This document shows, in pieces, positions 15,306 through 23,581 of a stretch of 37,914 nucleotides of DNA. Within the stretch, counting starts at the first letter, position 1, and each line of letters begins with the position of its first letter. Below the pieces are notes generated by a model that was not told where the DNA came from, ran no database searches, and saw only the letters and a program-made list of their open reading frames with translations. Source of the stretch: Oscillospiraceae bacterium (lineage in GTDB: Bacteria; Bacillota; Clostridia; Oscillospirales; Ruminococcaceae); contig JAFVOU010000022.1 of assembly GCA_017505635.1 (NCBI GenBank), positions 1 through 37,914 on the forward strand, in the 5' to 3' direction. The translations under genes and the position numbers were made by a program.

Positions 15306-17105
15306 TTGAAACAGGAAAATATCCGCAATTTTTCTATAATTGCTCATATCGACCACGGCAAATCCACTTTGGCTGACAGACTTCTGGAAAAAACAGGCAC
15401 TGTTGAAAAGCGCCTTATGGAAGAACAGCTGCTTGACAATATGGATATCGAACGCGAACGCGGTATTACAATCAAAGCCCGTGCCGTTACACTCAACTAC
15501 AAGGCAAGTGACGGTGAAATGTACGAATACAACCTTATCGACACACCGGGCCACGTTGACTTTGGCTACGAAGTAAGCCGAAGCCTTGCAGCCTGCGAAG
15601 GTGCAATTCTGGTTGTTGACGCTTCGCAGGGCATTGAGGCACAGACTCTTGCCAACACATATATGGCAGTTGAACACGGTCTTGAACTGTTGCCTGTTCT
15701 CAACAAAATAGACCTGCCAAGTGCCGAACCTATGCGTGTTGCACACGAGGTTGAAGATGTTATCGGCATTCCATGCCTTGATGCACCGCAGATAAGCGCC
15801 AAAATGGGTATCAATATCGAAGAAGTTCTGGAACGTGTTGTTACAGATATTCCTGCGCCAAAGGGTAACTATGATGCACCGCTGCAGGCACTTATCTTTG
15901 ACAGCTACTACGACAGCTACAAGGGTGTTATCGTTTATGTGCGTGTAATGGAAGGCACTCTCAAGGCCGGTGAACGCATAAAAATGATGCAGACAGGCGC
16001 CGAATTTGACGTTGTTGAAGTTGGCAAGATGGGCGCAACAAGCCTTGTGCCTACCGACAGTCTGCGCGCAGGTGAGGTTGGCTATATCACAGCTTCCATT
16101 AAATCTGTTCGTGATACACGCGTAGGTGATACCGTAACAAAGGTTGCACAGCCTGCACCGGAAGCACTGCCCGGCTACAAAAAGGTTACACCGATGGTTT
16201 ACTGCGGTATCTACCCTGCTGACGGCGCAAAATACGGCGATTTGAGAGATGCCCTTGACAAACTGCAGCTCAATGACGCTTCCCTTGTTTTTGAACCTGA
16301 AACATCAGTTGCTCTTGGCTTTGGTTTCCGCTGCGGTTTCCTTGGTCTGCTTCACCTTGAAATTATCATCGAACGTCTTGAAAGAGAATTTGACCTTGAC
16401 CTTGTAACAACCGCACCAAGCGTTGAGTACAAGCTGACAATGACAGACGGCACAGAGATGATGATTGACAACCCTACAAACTATCCTGACCCTGTTAAAA
16501 TTGCAAGCAGCGAAGAACCTGTGGTTAATGCTCACATCTACACACCAAAAGACTATGTGGGCAGCCTTATGGAGCTTTGTCAGGAACGCCGCGGTACATT
16601 TATCGATATGAAATATATGGACGAACACCGCGTTGACCTGCACTATGAACTGCCTCTTGGTGAAATTGTTTACGATTTCTTTGACTCTATCAAGAGCCGC
16701 AGCAAGGGCTATGCAAGCTACGAATACGAATTCAAGTCCTTTATGCCAAGCAAACTTGTCCGCCTTGACATTATGCTCAACGGCGAAGTTGTTGACGCAC
16801 TGAGCCTTATCGTTCACGCTGACAAGGCATACGAACGCGGCAGAAAAATTGCCGAAAAGCTCAAAGACAACATTCCTCGTCAGCTGTTTGAAATTCCAAT
16901 TCAGGCTGCTATCGGCGGCAAGGTTATCGCCCGTGAAACAGTTAAAGCTATGCGCAAGGACGTTTTGGCAAAATGTTACGGCGGTGACATTACCCGTAAA
17001 AAGAAACTGCTTGAAAAACAGAAAGAGGGCAAGAAGAAGATGCGTCAGCTGGGTACTGTTGAAGTTCCAAGTGAAGCATTTACCGCTGTTCTCAAACTTG
17101 ATTAA
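15306..17105 (+). CDS. lepA: elongation factor 4 (LepA), ribosome back-translocase GTPase
   Basis: A 599-residue translational GTPase of standard length. GTPase motifs are AHIDHGKST (residues 13-21), the G2 region [16 protein letters not shown] and NKIDLP. Domains II, III and V follow, and the LepA-specific C-terminal domain ends with the family signature [20 protein letters not shown] and [19 protein letters not shown] (given in parts). It acts on stalled or mis-translocated ribosomes. The start is TTG at 15306 with AGGAGG 7 bases upstream. It is transcribed away from hrcA, whereas in Bacillus lepA lies upstream of hrcA in the same direction. I could not settle on a promoter: the region 15240-15290 is almost all A and T. 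Confidence 0.97.
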   Translation: MKQENIRNFSIIAHIDHGKSTLADRLLEKTGTVEKRLMEEQLLDNMDIERERGITIKARAVTLNYKASDGEMYEYNLIDTPGHVDFGYEVSRSLAACEGAILVVDASQGIEAQTLANTYMAVEHGLELLPVLNKIDLPSAEPMRVAHEVEDVIGIPCLDAPQISAKMGINIEEVLERVVTDIPAPKGNYDAPLQALIFDSYYDSYKGVIVYVRVMEGTLKAGERIKMMQTGAEFDVVEVGKMGATSLVPTDSLRAGEVGYITASIKSVRDTRVGDTVTKVAQPAPEALPGYKKVTPMVYCGIYPADGAKYGDLRDALDKLQLNDASLVFEPETSVALGFGFRCGFLGLLHLEIIIERLEREFDLDLVTTAPSVEYKLTMTDGTEMMIDNPTNYPDPVKIASSEEPVVNAHIYTPKDYVGSLMELCQERRGTFIDMKYMDEHRVDLHYELPLGEIVYDFFDSIKSRSKGYASYEYEFKSFMPSKLVRLDIMLNGEVVDALSLIVHADKAYERGRKIAEKLKDNIPRQLFEIPIQAAIGGKVIARETVKAMRKDVLAKCYGGDITRKKKLLEKQKEGKKKMRQLGTVEVPSEAFTAVLKLD

Positions 17106-17113
17106 CAAAAATA

Positions 17114-17145
17114 AAAACCGTCGTTGCAAAACGGCGGTTTTGTTG
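17114..17145 (+). terminator. intrinsic terminator of lepA
   Basis: A 12-bp stem (17114-17125 with 17130-17141, one G-T pair) with loop GCAA, followed by TTTTGTT. It lies just after the lepA stop and before the next gene, whose expression then depends on read-through or an unseen promoter. Confidence 0.88.
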
Positions 17146-17161
17146 CAGAAGGTATTTTATT

Positions 17162-17731
17162 ATGACAAATTTATATTTTGTGCGCCATGCCGAACCAAAC
17201 TATAATAACCACGATGATATGAGCCGCGAACTGACCGAAAACGGTCTGCGCGACCGCCACAAGGCAGCACGCTGGCTTGCTGACAAAAACATTACCCTTG
17301 TTTTGTCCAGCCCTTACAAACGCAGTGTGGACACTGTGCGCCCCATAGCCGATGCAATAGGTCAGACGGAAATCGAAACATATTATGACCTGCGCGAGCG
17401 CACCGTGTGCGACGAATGGCTTTACTGTTTTGACGAATATGCCCGCAGTCAGTGGACCGATTTTACATATAAACTCCCAGGCGGCGAATGTATAGGCGAA
17501 GTGCAGGCACGCAACATATCTGCAATAAACGAAATACTTGCAAAATATCCTGGCCACAATATCGCCATAGGCAGCCACGGCACCGCACTTTCGACAATTA
17601 TAAACTACTATACCGACGGCAAATGGGGTTTTGATGACTTTCAGCGCATTAAAAAGGTTATGCCTTTTATTGCACGCTTTACCTTTGACGGCGACAGATT
17701 TGTCGATTGTGAGGTAATTGAAAACCTGTAG
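17162..17731 (+). CDS. histidine phosphatase family protein (phosphoglycerate mutase-like)
   Basis: A 189-residue protein of the histidine phosphatase superfamily. The phosphate-accepting motif R8-H9-A10-E11 is at the start (LYFVRHAEPNYN), the region LVLSSPYKRSVDTVRPIA carries the second conserved Arg, and GSHGTALS near residue 140 carries the second catalytic His. It is shorter than true phosphoglycerate mutases (about 230-250 residues), so a broad-specificity phosphatase role is more likely; the substrate is not evident. AAGG lies 10 bases before the ATG. It sits 56 bases after lepA with the lepA terminator between them. Confidence 0.88.
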   Translation: MTNLYFVRHAEPNYNNHDDMSRELTENGLRDRHKAARWLADKNITLVLSSPYKRSVDTVRPIADAIGQTEIETYYDLRERTVCDEWLYCFDEYARSQWTDFTYKLPGGECIGEVQARNISAINEILAKYPGHNIAIGSHGTALSTIINYYTDGKWGFDDFQRIKKVMPFIARFTFDGDRFVDCEVIENL

Positions 17732-17781
17732 TTTGTATAAAACGCGTATAATATTACTTTTTGTATAATCAACGCATATAA

Positions 17782-17822
17782 AAAAGAGAAGATTGCTTAA
17801 ACACAATCTTCTCTTTTGTTTT
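17782..17822. terminator. bidirectional terminator between converging genes
   Basis: A 14-bp perfect stem (17782-17795 with 17804-17817) with an 8-base loop, preceded by A-rich and followed by T-rich sequence. It serves the histidine phosphatase gene on the plus strand and the glycosyltransferase gene on the minus strand. Confidence 0.88.
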
Positions 17823-17831
17823 ATCCGCAGT

Positions 17832-18851
17832 TTAGTTGAATGCAAAAACCTTGTTTGCAAGTGCATACACTGTTGTAAGTGTTCTTCTGCCCAAAGGACC
17901 GTCAAACTGTGAACCTACACCCATAATTGTTTTGTTTACTGCCTTGTACAGTTTTTCGTCTTTGCGTTTAAAATATTTCCACAGCTCGTCGCGTTTTACA
18001 AGATTTTCTCTTGTGCCGCTTTTAACCAGCATAACGGAGGTTACGCCGCATATCATTGTGAGATATTTAATCATATATCTGCGCAGATTTTTGTTTTCCA
18101 GTGCCATAACATCGCAGCAGTCAATCATAATTTTGTTAACTTTTATCTGCTGGTCGATACGGCTTATCATAACCTTTTCGTTAACCGACTGGTCTTCACG
18201 ACCGATAAAATAGTGGTAAAGGTCAACATCCATATAAAACATTTTATTTACATACGGAAGCGGCTGATAGACAAAGATATTATCCACATAGAATGTGTGT
18301 TTAGGCAGTTCAAGACCGCATTCTTTAAGCATCTGTGTGTTGTAGATAACACTGTGCATAAGCAGGTTCTGATGCGGGAGAAATTTTTTAACCTCATCCC
18401 AGCCGAACACGCGGTTCTGCGGCAGTACATTTGTATATCTTATTGTGCTCTGCTTATTTTCGCTTGGCTTGTCATATACATAGTTTGCAATAAACATATC
18501 AAGATATGTGCCATGGGCTTTAAGCTTGCGCAAAGTTGCCGCAACCTTTTTAAGTGCTTCGGTATCAAACCAGTCGTCACTGTCCAGCACTTTAAAATAA
18601 ACACCTATTGCATTTGCAAGACCTGTATTTACAGCCTGACCGTGCCCGCCGTTTTCCTGATGTACGCATTTTACAATTGTCGGATACTGTTCTGCAAAAT
18701 CCTGAGCAATTTCCAGAGTATTGTCCTTTGCGGAACCGTCATCCACAACGATAACCTCCACATCTTCGCCAAGCACAAGGCAGCTTTCGATTGCTTTGTG
18801 CATATATGCTGCTGAATTATAGCAAGGAATTGCAACTGATAGTAATTTCAT
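17832..18851 (-). CDS. glycosyltransferase family 2 protein
   Basis: A 339-residue GT-A type glycosyltransferase. The fold begins KLLSVAIPCYNSAAYMHKAI; the nucleotide-binding DDGS is at residues 37-40 and the metal-binding DSDD at 90-93 (VLDSDDWF), followed by a C-terminal region that is not membrane-spanning. It transfers a sugar from a nucleotide donor, presumably to an envelope glycan or lipid; donor and acceptor are unknown. The reading frame opens at 18899, but AAGGATG lies 9 bases before the ATG at 18851 and the family begins at this point. It is a single gene with its own promoter and terminator, not part of a polysaccharide cluster. Confidence 0.9.
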   Translation of the reverse strand: MKLLSVAIPCYNSAAYMHKAIESCLVLGEDVEVIVVDDGSAKDNTLEIAQDFAEQYPTIVKCVHQENGGHGQAVNTGLANAIGVYFKVLDSDDWFDTEALKKVAATLRKLKAHGTYLDMFIANYVYDKPSENKQSTIRYTNVLPQNRVFGWDEVKKFLPHQNLLMHSVIYNTQMLKECGLELPKHTFYVDNIFVYQPLPYVNKMFYMDVDLYHYFIGREDQSVNEKVMISRIDQQIKVNKIMIDCCDVMALENKNLRRYMIKYLTMICGVTSVMLVKSGTRENLVKRDELWKYFKRKDEKLYKAVNKTIMGVGSQFDGPLGRRTLTTVYALANKVFAFN

Positions 18852-18904
18852 ATTATAAATCATCCTTTTATTTGCCGTGTTGTATGCATTCTGCTTCAAT
18901 TTAT

Positions 18905-18933
18905 ATTAAAACATAAATACAATTTATTTTCAA
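18905..18933 (-). promoter_or_regulatory. promoter of the glycosyltransferase gene
   Basis: Minus strand: -35 TTGAAA (18928-18933), 17-base spacer, -10 TTTAAT (18905-18910) with TGT before it (extended -10). Confidence 0.65.
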
Positions 18934-18987
18934 CAGAATACCGCTTATTCACCAATTTTTCACTTATGCTGCATTATTTATTACTAC

Positions 18988-19017
18988 AAAAAAACTGCCC
19001 CGCAAAAGCGGAGCAGT
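18988..19017 (-). terminator. intrinsic terminator of ridA
   Basis: A 10-bp GC-rich stem with one G-T pair (18994-19003 with 19008-19017), 4-base loop, followed on the minus strand by a run of seven T. Confidence 0.9.
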
Positions 19018-19041
19018 AATTTCAAACAAATGTTAAATTAA

Positions 19042-19419
19042 TTATTTAACAGCAATAACTTCAACTTCTACGAGAGCACCTTTTGGGATGTCGTTGCCGC
19101 CGAAGCAAGCACGAGCTGGTTTGTTTTCGGAGAAGTATTCTGCGTATACAGCGTTGAATGCTGCGAAGTCGTTAACGTCAGCAAGGAGGCAAGTTGTTTT
19201 TACAACATCGTTGAGGGAGAAGCCTGCTGCTTCGAGAATGTTTTTGATGTTTGTAAGGGACTGGTGTGCCTGACCTGTGATGTCTGTTGCTTCGATAGCA
19301 CCTGTTTCTGGGTTAAGTGGAATCTGGCCGGAAACATAAAGTGTGTTGCCTGCGAGAATTGCCTGGCTGTATGGACCTACTGCTGCTGGAGCTTTGTCTG
19401 TGTGGATAACTTTGTTCAT
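19042..19419 (-). CDS. ridA: RidA family reactive intermediate (enamine/imine) deaminase
   Basis: A 125-residue YjgF/YER057c/UK114 protein of normal length. Family blocks are KAPAAVGPYSQAI, LYVSGQIPLNPETG, QSLTNIKNILEAAG and, near the end, NKPARACFGG with the conserved Arg that binds the substrate carboxylate, then VEVEVIAV. RidA trimers hydrolyse reactive enamines such as 2-aminoacrylate released by PLP enzymes. GAGGT lies 8 bases before the ATG. Its codon use is strongly biased, like por and dnaK, so it is probably abundant. It is monocistronic. Confidence 0.95.
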   Translation of the reverse strand: MNKVIHTDKAPAAVGPYSQAILAGNTLYVSGQIPLNPETGAIEATDITGQAHQSLTNIKNILEAAGFSLNDVVKTTCLLADVNDFAAFNAVYAEYFSENKPARACFGGNDIPKGALVEVEVIAVK

Positions 19420-19472
19420 TGGTATTTACCTCTTTTCGTGTATTTGCCGATGCCGGTGCAGCATCTTCATTA

Positions 19473-19501
19473 ATAATATAATAACATTATTTTTTTAACA
19501 A
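19473..19501 (-). promoter_or_regulatory. promoter of ridA
   Basis: Minus strand: -35 TTGTTA (19496-19501), 17-base spacer, -10 TATTAT (19473-19478), about 53 bases before the ridA start codon. Confidence 0.55.
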
Positions 19502-19552
19502 TTCAATATTTATCGCTACACTTTTACAGATAGTACATAATTTTTTATTTAT

Positions 19553-21091
19553 TTACATCATCGGACTCCATATACGAAAGGCAATCTGAAACACTCTTTT
19601 CCACAAAGGTGTCTTTTTAACCTGCTCAAGTGTAACCCTGCGGCACTGACCGAGAGTATTTTCAAAATCCTTTTTAACCTCACTGACCATGCTGCCGCCG
19701 TAAAAGCTGCAGCAGTTTTCAAAATGAAGATACATACTGCGGAAATCCATATTGGCACTGCCTACAATAGCCTGTATATCATCACTTACATACATCTTTG
19801 CGTGGAGAAATCCCGGTGTGTACTCGTAAATTTCCACCCCTGCTTCCAGCAGAACCTTGTAATAACTCTGTGTGATGTAGTAGACATACCATTTGTCAGG
19901 TATGCCCGGCACCATAATCTTTATATCTATACCACTCTGGGCCGCAAGACACAGGCTGGTTATCATTTCGTTGTCGATAACAAGGTAAGGTGTGGTGATA
20001 TAAACATATTTTTTTGCGTTGTTTATAACCCCTAAGTACGCACTTTCGCAGATATTAAGCTTATCCAGCGGTGTGTCAAAATAAGGCTGTACTATGCCGT
20101 CGGTGTCCTTTTTCACCGTTGGTCTGTAGTTTGCATAATTAAGCGCCTCGCCTGTAACAAGCTGCCATGCACGGATAAATGTGCTGGTAAGCCCGTACAC
20201 GCCCTCACCTTCTATGCGGAAAGCTGTATCCTTCCACACGCCGAAACGGGTTATCGCATTGATGTATTCATCGGCAATATTAAGTCCGCCGCCATAGCCG
20301 ATATTGTTGTCTATAACAGTTATCTTGCGGTGGTCGCGATGGTTGAGCATAAGATAGTCACCTATATGCACACTGAATTTTATCGGATTGAACACACCTG
20401 TCTTTATTCCGTAGCTGCGCAGATATTCATCATATCTGGACGGCAGTGTAACAAGAGTGCCAAAGCCGTCATACATAACCCTTACATCAACGCCCTCTTT
20501 TACCTTTTCTTTCAGAACCGCAAGGATTGTATCCCACATATAGCCTTCGTCTATTATAAAATAATGCAGGAAAATCGATTTTTTAGCATTTTTGAGGTCT
20601 TCGATATAATCTTTGAAAAAATCCTCGCCCATAGGATAATATTTCACCGATGTGTTGTAATACGGAGTTGCCTTTGCGTATACGTCAAGAAATCTTGCCT
20701 GCTTTGCAAGGGCAGGGTTATAATCTTCCAGCTTCTGCAGGGCATCGCTGTTTTCGTCGTGAAACTCCCAGGCTCTGTCACGGATTTTATTTATTGCCTG
20801 CTGCTGCTTTTTGGTAAGCTTTGTATCGCCCCACAAAAAGTAGAACAGCGCACCTGTAACCGGAAAAATTACCATAATAACAATCCACAGCAGCTTGTAT
20901 GCAGGGTTAAGATTATCCCTTTCAAACAGATACAGCATTATGCCTATACTGAACATGATAAGCACAAAATAAATGGTGGAACCAACTGTATACAGCTGTG
21001 TGGTAAGCAGGAAAAAGCCCGTAATCTGTATAAGTGCCAGCAGCACTACTATAAATTTTTTAGAAAAAACAAACCTTAAAAACTTTCGCAA
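19553..21091 (-). CDS. cls: cardiolipin synthase (phospholipase D superfamily)
   Basis: A 512-residue membrane-bound Cls, which joins two phosphatidylglycerols into cardiolipin. Two N-terminal membrane helices (about 13-30 and 35-55) and the short nuclease-like region FPVTGALFYFLWGDTKL precede two catalytic HKD motifs: HRKITVID near residue 250 and HAKMYVSD near residue 430, the latter followed by AIVGSANMDFRSM. The C-terminus is the typical short hydrophobic tail. The start is TTG with AAGG about 8 bases upstream; no ATG fits as well before the first membrane helix. It stands between the cyclophilin gene's terminator and ridA. I see no clear terminator after it. Confidence 0.94.
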   Translation of the reverse strand: MRKFLRFVFSKKFIVVLLALIQITGFFLLTTQLYTVGSTIYFVLIMFSIGIMLYLFERDNLNPAYKLLWIVIMVIFPVTGALFYFLWGDTKLTKKQQQAINKIRDRAWEFHDENSDALQKLEDYNPALAKQARFLDVYAKATPYYNTSVKYYPMGEDFFKDYIEDLKNAKKSIFLHYFIIDEGYMWDTILAVLKEKVKEGVDVRVMYDGFGTLVTLPSRYDEYLRSYGIKTGVFNPIKFSVHIGDYLMLNHRDHRKITVIDNNIGYGGGLNIADEYINAITRFGVWKDTAFRIEGEGVYGLTSTFIRAWQLVTGEALNYANYRPTVKKDTDGIVQPYFDTPLDKLNICESAYLGVINNAKKYVYITTPYLVIDNEMITSLCLAAQSGIDIKIMVPGIPDKWYVYYITQSYYKVLLEAGVEIYEYTPGFLHAKMYVSDDIQAIVGSANMDFRSMYLHFENCCSFYGGSMVSEVKKDFENTLGQCRRVTLEQVKKTPLWKRVFQIAFRIWSPMM

Positions 21092-21156
21092 TCAAAGTGC
21101 CTTCTTTCTTTTGCCGTGTTGTAAATTCAGATATAGTCAAAAAAGCGGGTCAAGCG

Positions 21157-21186
21157 ATAAAGATGCCGCCGTGGCGGCATCTTTAT
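21157..21186 (-). terminator. terminator of the cyclophilin lipoprotein gene
   Basis: A 13-bp perfect stem (21157-21169 with 21174-21186), loop CGTG. The T-run on the minus strand is short because it falls inside the stem (CTTTAT then CGCTTG), so efficiency may be moderate. It separates the cyclophilin gene from cls. Confidence 0.6.
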
Positions 21187-21224
21187 ATAATCTTTATGCG
21201 GTTATCCTGTCCGCAGCAATAATT

Positions 21225-21923
21225 TTATTCCACAACAGAAATTTCTATTGTTTCAATAATAACATCTTCTTTAGGTCTGTCGTTGTCATCTGTTTTTACA
21301 AAGCTTATATCAAAAACAATTTCCAGCCCGTCATATACCTGACCAAAAACAGTGTGACGGTAATCCAGATTAGGTGCACCGCCCGCCTGTCTGTAGGCAT
21401 CAATAATTTCCTGACGCCAGCCGGCTCCTGCCATAAGCTCTGCAATTTCATCAGTTATTCCTTTAGGCTGACTTGCAACAATAAAAAACTGACTGCGGTT
21501 TGTATCTTCGCCGCTGTTTGCCATGGACAGTGCCCCTGTGTAATGGTGAAGCATATCGCTGAACTCGTCGCTGAAAGGCAGCTGCCATATGCTGTTGCCG
21601 CCGTTGCCGGTACCTTCAGGGTCACCTGACTGGATGACAAAATCCTTTATGACGCGGTGGAATTTCACTCCGTCATAATAGCCGTTCTGTGCATGGGTAA
21701 CAAAATTTTCCACAGCAAGAGGAGCCTGCTTTGGATAAAGCACAACTTTGATATCACCCATATTTGTCTTTATTGTTGCCACTGTGTCGCCGCCTGCAGG
21801 TCCCGAAAACTGTATCTCCCCGGAATCCACCTTTGCAAGTTTCACCGTTTTCTGACCACAGCCGCAAAGCATACTGCAGACAACTGCAATGCAGGCAAAA
21901 ACTGCTATAACCCTTTTTTTCAT
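21225..21923 (-). CDS. peptidyl-prolyl cis-trans isomerase, cyclophilin type, lipoprotein
   Basis: A 232-residue exported protein. The signal peptide (KKRVIAVFACIAVVCSM) ends in the lipobox L19-C20-G21-C22, so it should be lipid-anchored at Cys22 on the outer face of the membrane. The cyclophilin domain follows from about residue 48: APLAVENFVTHAQNGYYDGVKFHRV, then FVIQSGDPEGTGNGG, ALSMANS and SQFFIV, which include the catalytic Arg (FHRV) and the peptide-binding residues. An insertion of about 30 residues (PKGITDEIAELMAGAGWRQE and on) lies in the C-terminal half, as in several Firmicute members. It probably helps fold secreted proteins. AGAGGT lies 7 bases before the ATG. Confidence 0.94.
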   Translation of the reverse strand: MKKRVIAVFACIAVVCSMLCGCGQKTVKLAKVDSGEIQFSGPAGGDTVATIKTNMGDIKVVLYPKQAPLAVENFVTHAQNGYYDGVKFHRVIKDFVIQSGDPEGTGNGGNSIWQLPFSDEFSDMLHHYTGALSMANSGEDTNRSQFFIVASQPKGITDEIAELMAGAGWRQEIIDAYRQAGGAPNLDYRHTVFGQVYDGLEIVFDISFVKTDDNDRPKEDVIIETIEISVVE

Positions 21924-21946
21924 TTTTTAACCTCTGTGTGTAGTAT

Positions 21947-21974
21947 TTTATAAGTATAACATAAAAACAGTTAA
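21947..21974 (-). promoter_or_regulatory. probable promoter of the cyclophilin gene
   Basis: Minus strand: -35 TTAACT (21969-21974), 16-base spacer, -10 TATAAA (21947-21952). An alternative extended -10, TGTTATACT, lies within the same stretch. Confidence 0.4.
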
Positions 21975-22060
21975 AAATATATGATAATTTGCCAAATTGT
22001 AATTTTTGATATATTATATCCGCAAATTATGGCAAAAATGTAAAATCGCTTTGTTGTCGG

Positions 22061-22089
22061 TTGACTGTTTTTTTAAGATGTTGTAATAT
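22061..22089 (+). promoter_or_regulatory. probable promoter of the DUF1292 gene
   Basis: -35 TTGACT (22061-22066), 17-base spacer, -10 TAATAT (22084-22089), about 40 bases before the start codon. The -35 is good; the -10 is imperfect. Confidence 0.5.
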
Positions 22090-22133
22090 ATTAATGACAA
22101 AATTATTATAAAAATTAGCCAAGGAGACTTGTT

Positions 22134-22466
22134 ATGGCAGACAATAAAAACATAAATGAAGAATATATGGCTGACATCATCACCCTTGTTGATGAAGATG
22201 ACAACCCACATTCTTTTGAAATTATGGACCATTTTGAATATAAAGACAATGCATATGTTGCACTTGTTCCTTATTTTGAAAATCCTGAAGATGCACTTAA
22301 AGAAGACCCTACTGTTATCTTCTTCCGCGTAGGCGACGAAGACGAAGAAGGTCTCGAAACATTTGACGTTGTGGAAGACGACGAAGAATACTATGCAATT
22401 GCAGGTATCTTTGAAAAGAGATACGAAAAAATGATGGAAGAAATCGAAAACGGCAATTTCGAATAA
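22134..22466 (+). CDS. DUF1292 (YrzB-like) acidic protein
   Basis: A 110-residue, very acidic cytoplasmic protein. DIITLVDEDDNPHSFEIMDHFEYKDNAYVALVP is the DUF1292 core (shown in sense, family blocks DEDDN, FEI and YVALVP), followed by FFRVGDEDEEGLETFDVVEDDEEY. The family is widespread in Firmicutes and has no known function. In Bacillus the equivalent gene yrzB follows yrzL (the IreB family) and the Holliday junction resolvase gene; here it stands alone, directly upstream of the 6S RNA and about 12 kb from ireB. AAGGAGA lies 6-7 bases before the ATG. Confidence 0.88.
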   Translation: MADNKNINEEYMADIITLVDEDDNPHSFEIMDHFEYKDNAYVALVPYFENPEDALKEDPTVIFFRVGDEDEEGLETFDVVEDDEEYYAIAGIFEKRYEKMMEEIENGNFE

Positions 22467-22505
22467 TCCTGATTTTTCTGCATAGAATAACAACACAGAT
22501 AAGTT

Positions 22506-22707
22506 AAAAATCTCCTGCCTTGTGCGATAAAATGCGGTTGTTTTTAATCCTACACTTATATTAATCGGAAGTTCTTGTCCATGACGTGGATTGCAGACCT
22601 CCCCCACTGGGGAAGAAGGGAGCGTGAACCGTCGGCAGAACGTATCCAACCTTGCTGTTAAAAGCCGGGTTTTAATATGACCGCATACGGCTTGGCGGGA
22701 GTTTTTA
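22506..22707 (+). ncRNA. ssrS: 6S RNA (RNA polymerase-binding regulatory RNA)
   Basis: The stretch folds into one long interrupted hairpin of about 200 bases. The closing stem is CTCCTGCC/GGCGGGAG (22512-22519 with 22694-22701), extended by ATGCGGT/ACCGCAT (22532-22538 with 22680-22686). A large central bubble follows, then GTTCT/AGAAC (22571-22575 with 22637-22641) and an apical CTCCC/GGGAG arm. The 3' arm runs directly into TTTTTATTTTTATTTT, which ends transcription. This is the 6S architecture, which mimics an open promoter to hold the housekeeping RNA polymerase. The neighbour downstream is tcdA, as for the 6S-1 gene of Bacillus between aspS and yrvM. The exact 5' end is not certain and I see no strong promoter; -10 candidates are TAGAAT (22483) and GATAAG. 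Confidence 0.78.
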
Positions 22708-22777
22708 TTTTTATTTTAATCAGTTTTTGGTATTTTTATGCCTTTAAACTTCTATTTTTCAGTCAGGCGGTGATTTT

Positions 22778-23476
22778 TTGGAATATACACAGCGCACCAG
22801 AATGGTTGTCGGCGACGACCGTTTTGACAGGGTTACAGACAAAAAAATATGTGTTGTCGGGGTCGGCGGCGTAGGCGGTGCAGCCCTTGAGGGGCTTGTC
22901 CGTTTCGGTTTTAAAAATATAGCCATATTCGACTTTGACACAGTTGATATAACCAACCTTAACCGTCAGCTTATCTCCACCCGTGATGCAGTGGGCAGAC
23001 CAAAAACCGAAGTTGCCGCCGAAAGGGCAAAAAGCATCAACCCGGATATAAACATTTCTGTGCATAATATCTTTATCGAAAAAGACAATCTTCAGCTTAT
23101 AAAGGACGAAAATCCCGACTATGTGATTGATGCAATCGACAGTGTAAAGGCAAAGCTTGACCTTATCGAATTCTGCCACAGGGAAGGCATACCTGTTATA
23201 TCCAGCATGGGCACAGGCAACCGCCTTAACTGCACAGGTTTTGTTATAGACAAGGTGGAAAAAACCGCAGGCAACGGCTGTGGTTTAAGCAAGGTTATGC
23301 GTCAGGAACTGCGCAAACGGGGCATAACAGGCCACACCGCACTGTTTTTTACCCGTCCGCCGGAAAGCAAGGCAGTAAACAGCGCAAACGGCCGCAATGC
23401 ACCGGGCAGCTGCCCGTTTGCACCAAATATCGCAGGACTTGCCGTTGCACAGTATGTTGTAAGCCAGCTTATGTAA
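22778..23476 (+). CDS. tcdA: tRNA threonylcarbamoyladenosine dehydratase
   Basis: A 232-residue E1-like (ThiF/MoeB superfamily) enzyme that cyclises the t6A37 modification of ANN-decoding tRNAs to ct6A. RMVVGDDRFDRVTDKKICVVGVGGVGG carries the P-loop-like GVGGVGG and is typical of TcdA; FDFDTVDITNLNRQ has the metal/ATP-contact Asp and Arg-like region; DAIDSVKAKLDLI follows. The start is TTG at 22778, preceded by GGCGGTGA; it restores the usual N-terminus (YTQRTRMVVGDDR), while the internal ATG at 22802 would cut it. It begins about 70 bases after the 6S RNA terminator, so it may depend on read-through from that gene. Confidence 0.92.
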   Translation: MEYTQRTRMVVGDDRFDRVTDKKICVVGVGGVGGAALEGLVRFGFKNIAIFDFDTVDITNLNRQLISTRDAVGRPKTEVAAERAKSINPDINISVHNIFIEKDNLQLIKDENPDYVIDAIDSVKAKLDLIEFCHREGIPVISSMGTGNRLNCTGFVIDKVEKTAGNGCGLSKVMRQELRKRGITGHTALFFTRPPESKAVNSANGRNAPGSCPFAPNIAGLAVAQYVVSQLM

Positions 23477-23510
23477 CATTTTAAAAGCTCAATTTACCCA
23501 ACAAAAACAC

Positions 23511-23549
23511 ATTCCCCCATCGGGTTAAACCCGACAGGGGAATTTTTAT
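23511..23549. terminator. bidirectional terminator between tcdA and the DUF2142 gene
   Basis: ATTCCCC and TCGGG on the left pair with CCCGA and GGGGAAT on the right, with a symmetric CA/CA internal loop. On the plus strand it runs into TTTTATTTT, and on the minus strand into GTGTTTTTG, so it serves both converging genes. Confidence 0.85.
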
Positions 23550-23581
23550 TTTGCAGATATTTAACTATTTGCCGACTGATA

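Noticed and set aside
21118..21190. Promoter for cls in the gap after the cyclophilin terminator
   Set aside because: TTGACC and TTGACT hexamers are present on the minus strand but no -10 lies at an acceptable distance, so I did not list one.
22677..22874. 65-codon frame overlapping the end of the 6S RNA and the start of tcdA
   Set aside because: It uses the RNA's closing stem and T-run as coding sequence and has no ribosome binding site; the 6S structure explains the region better.
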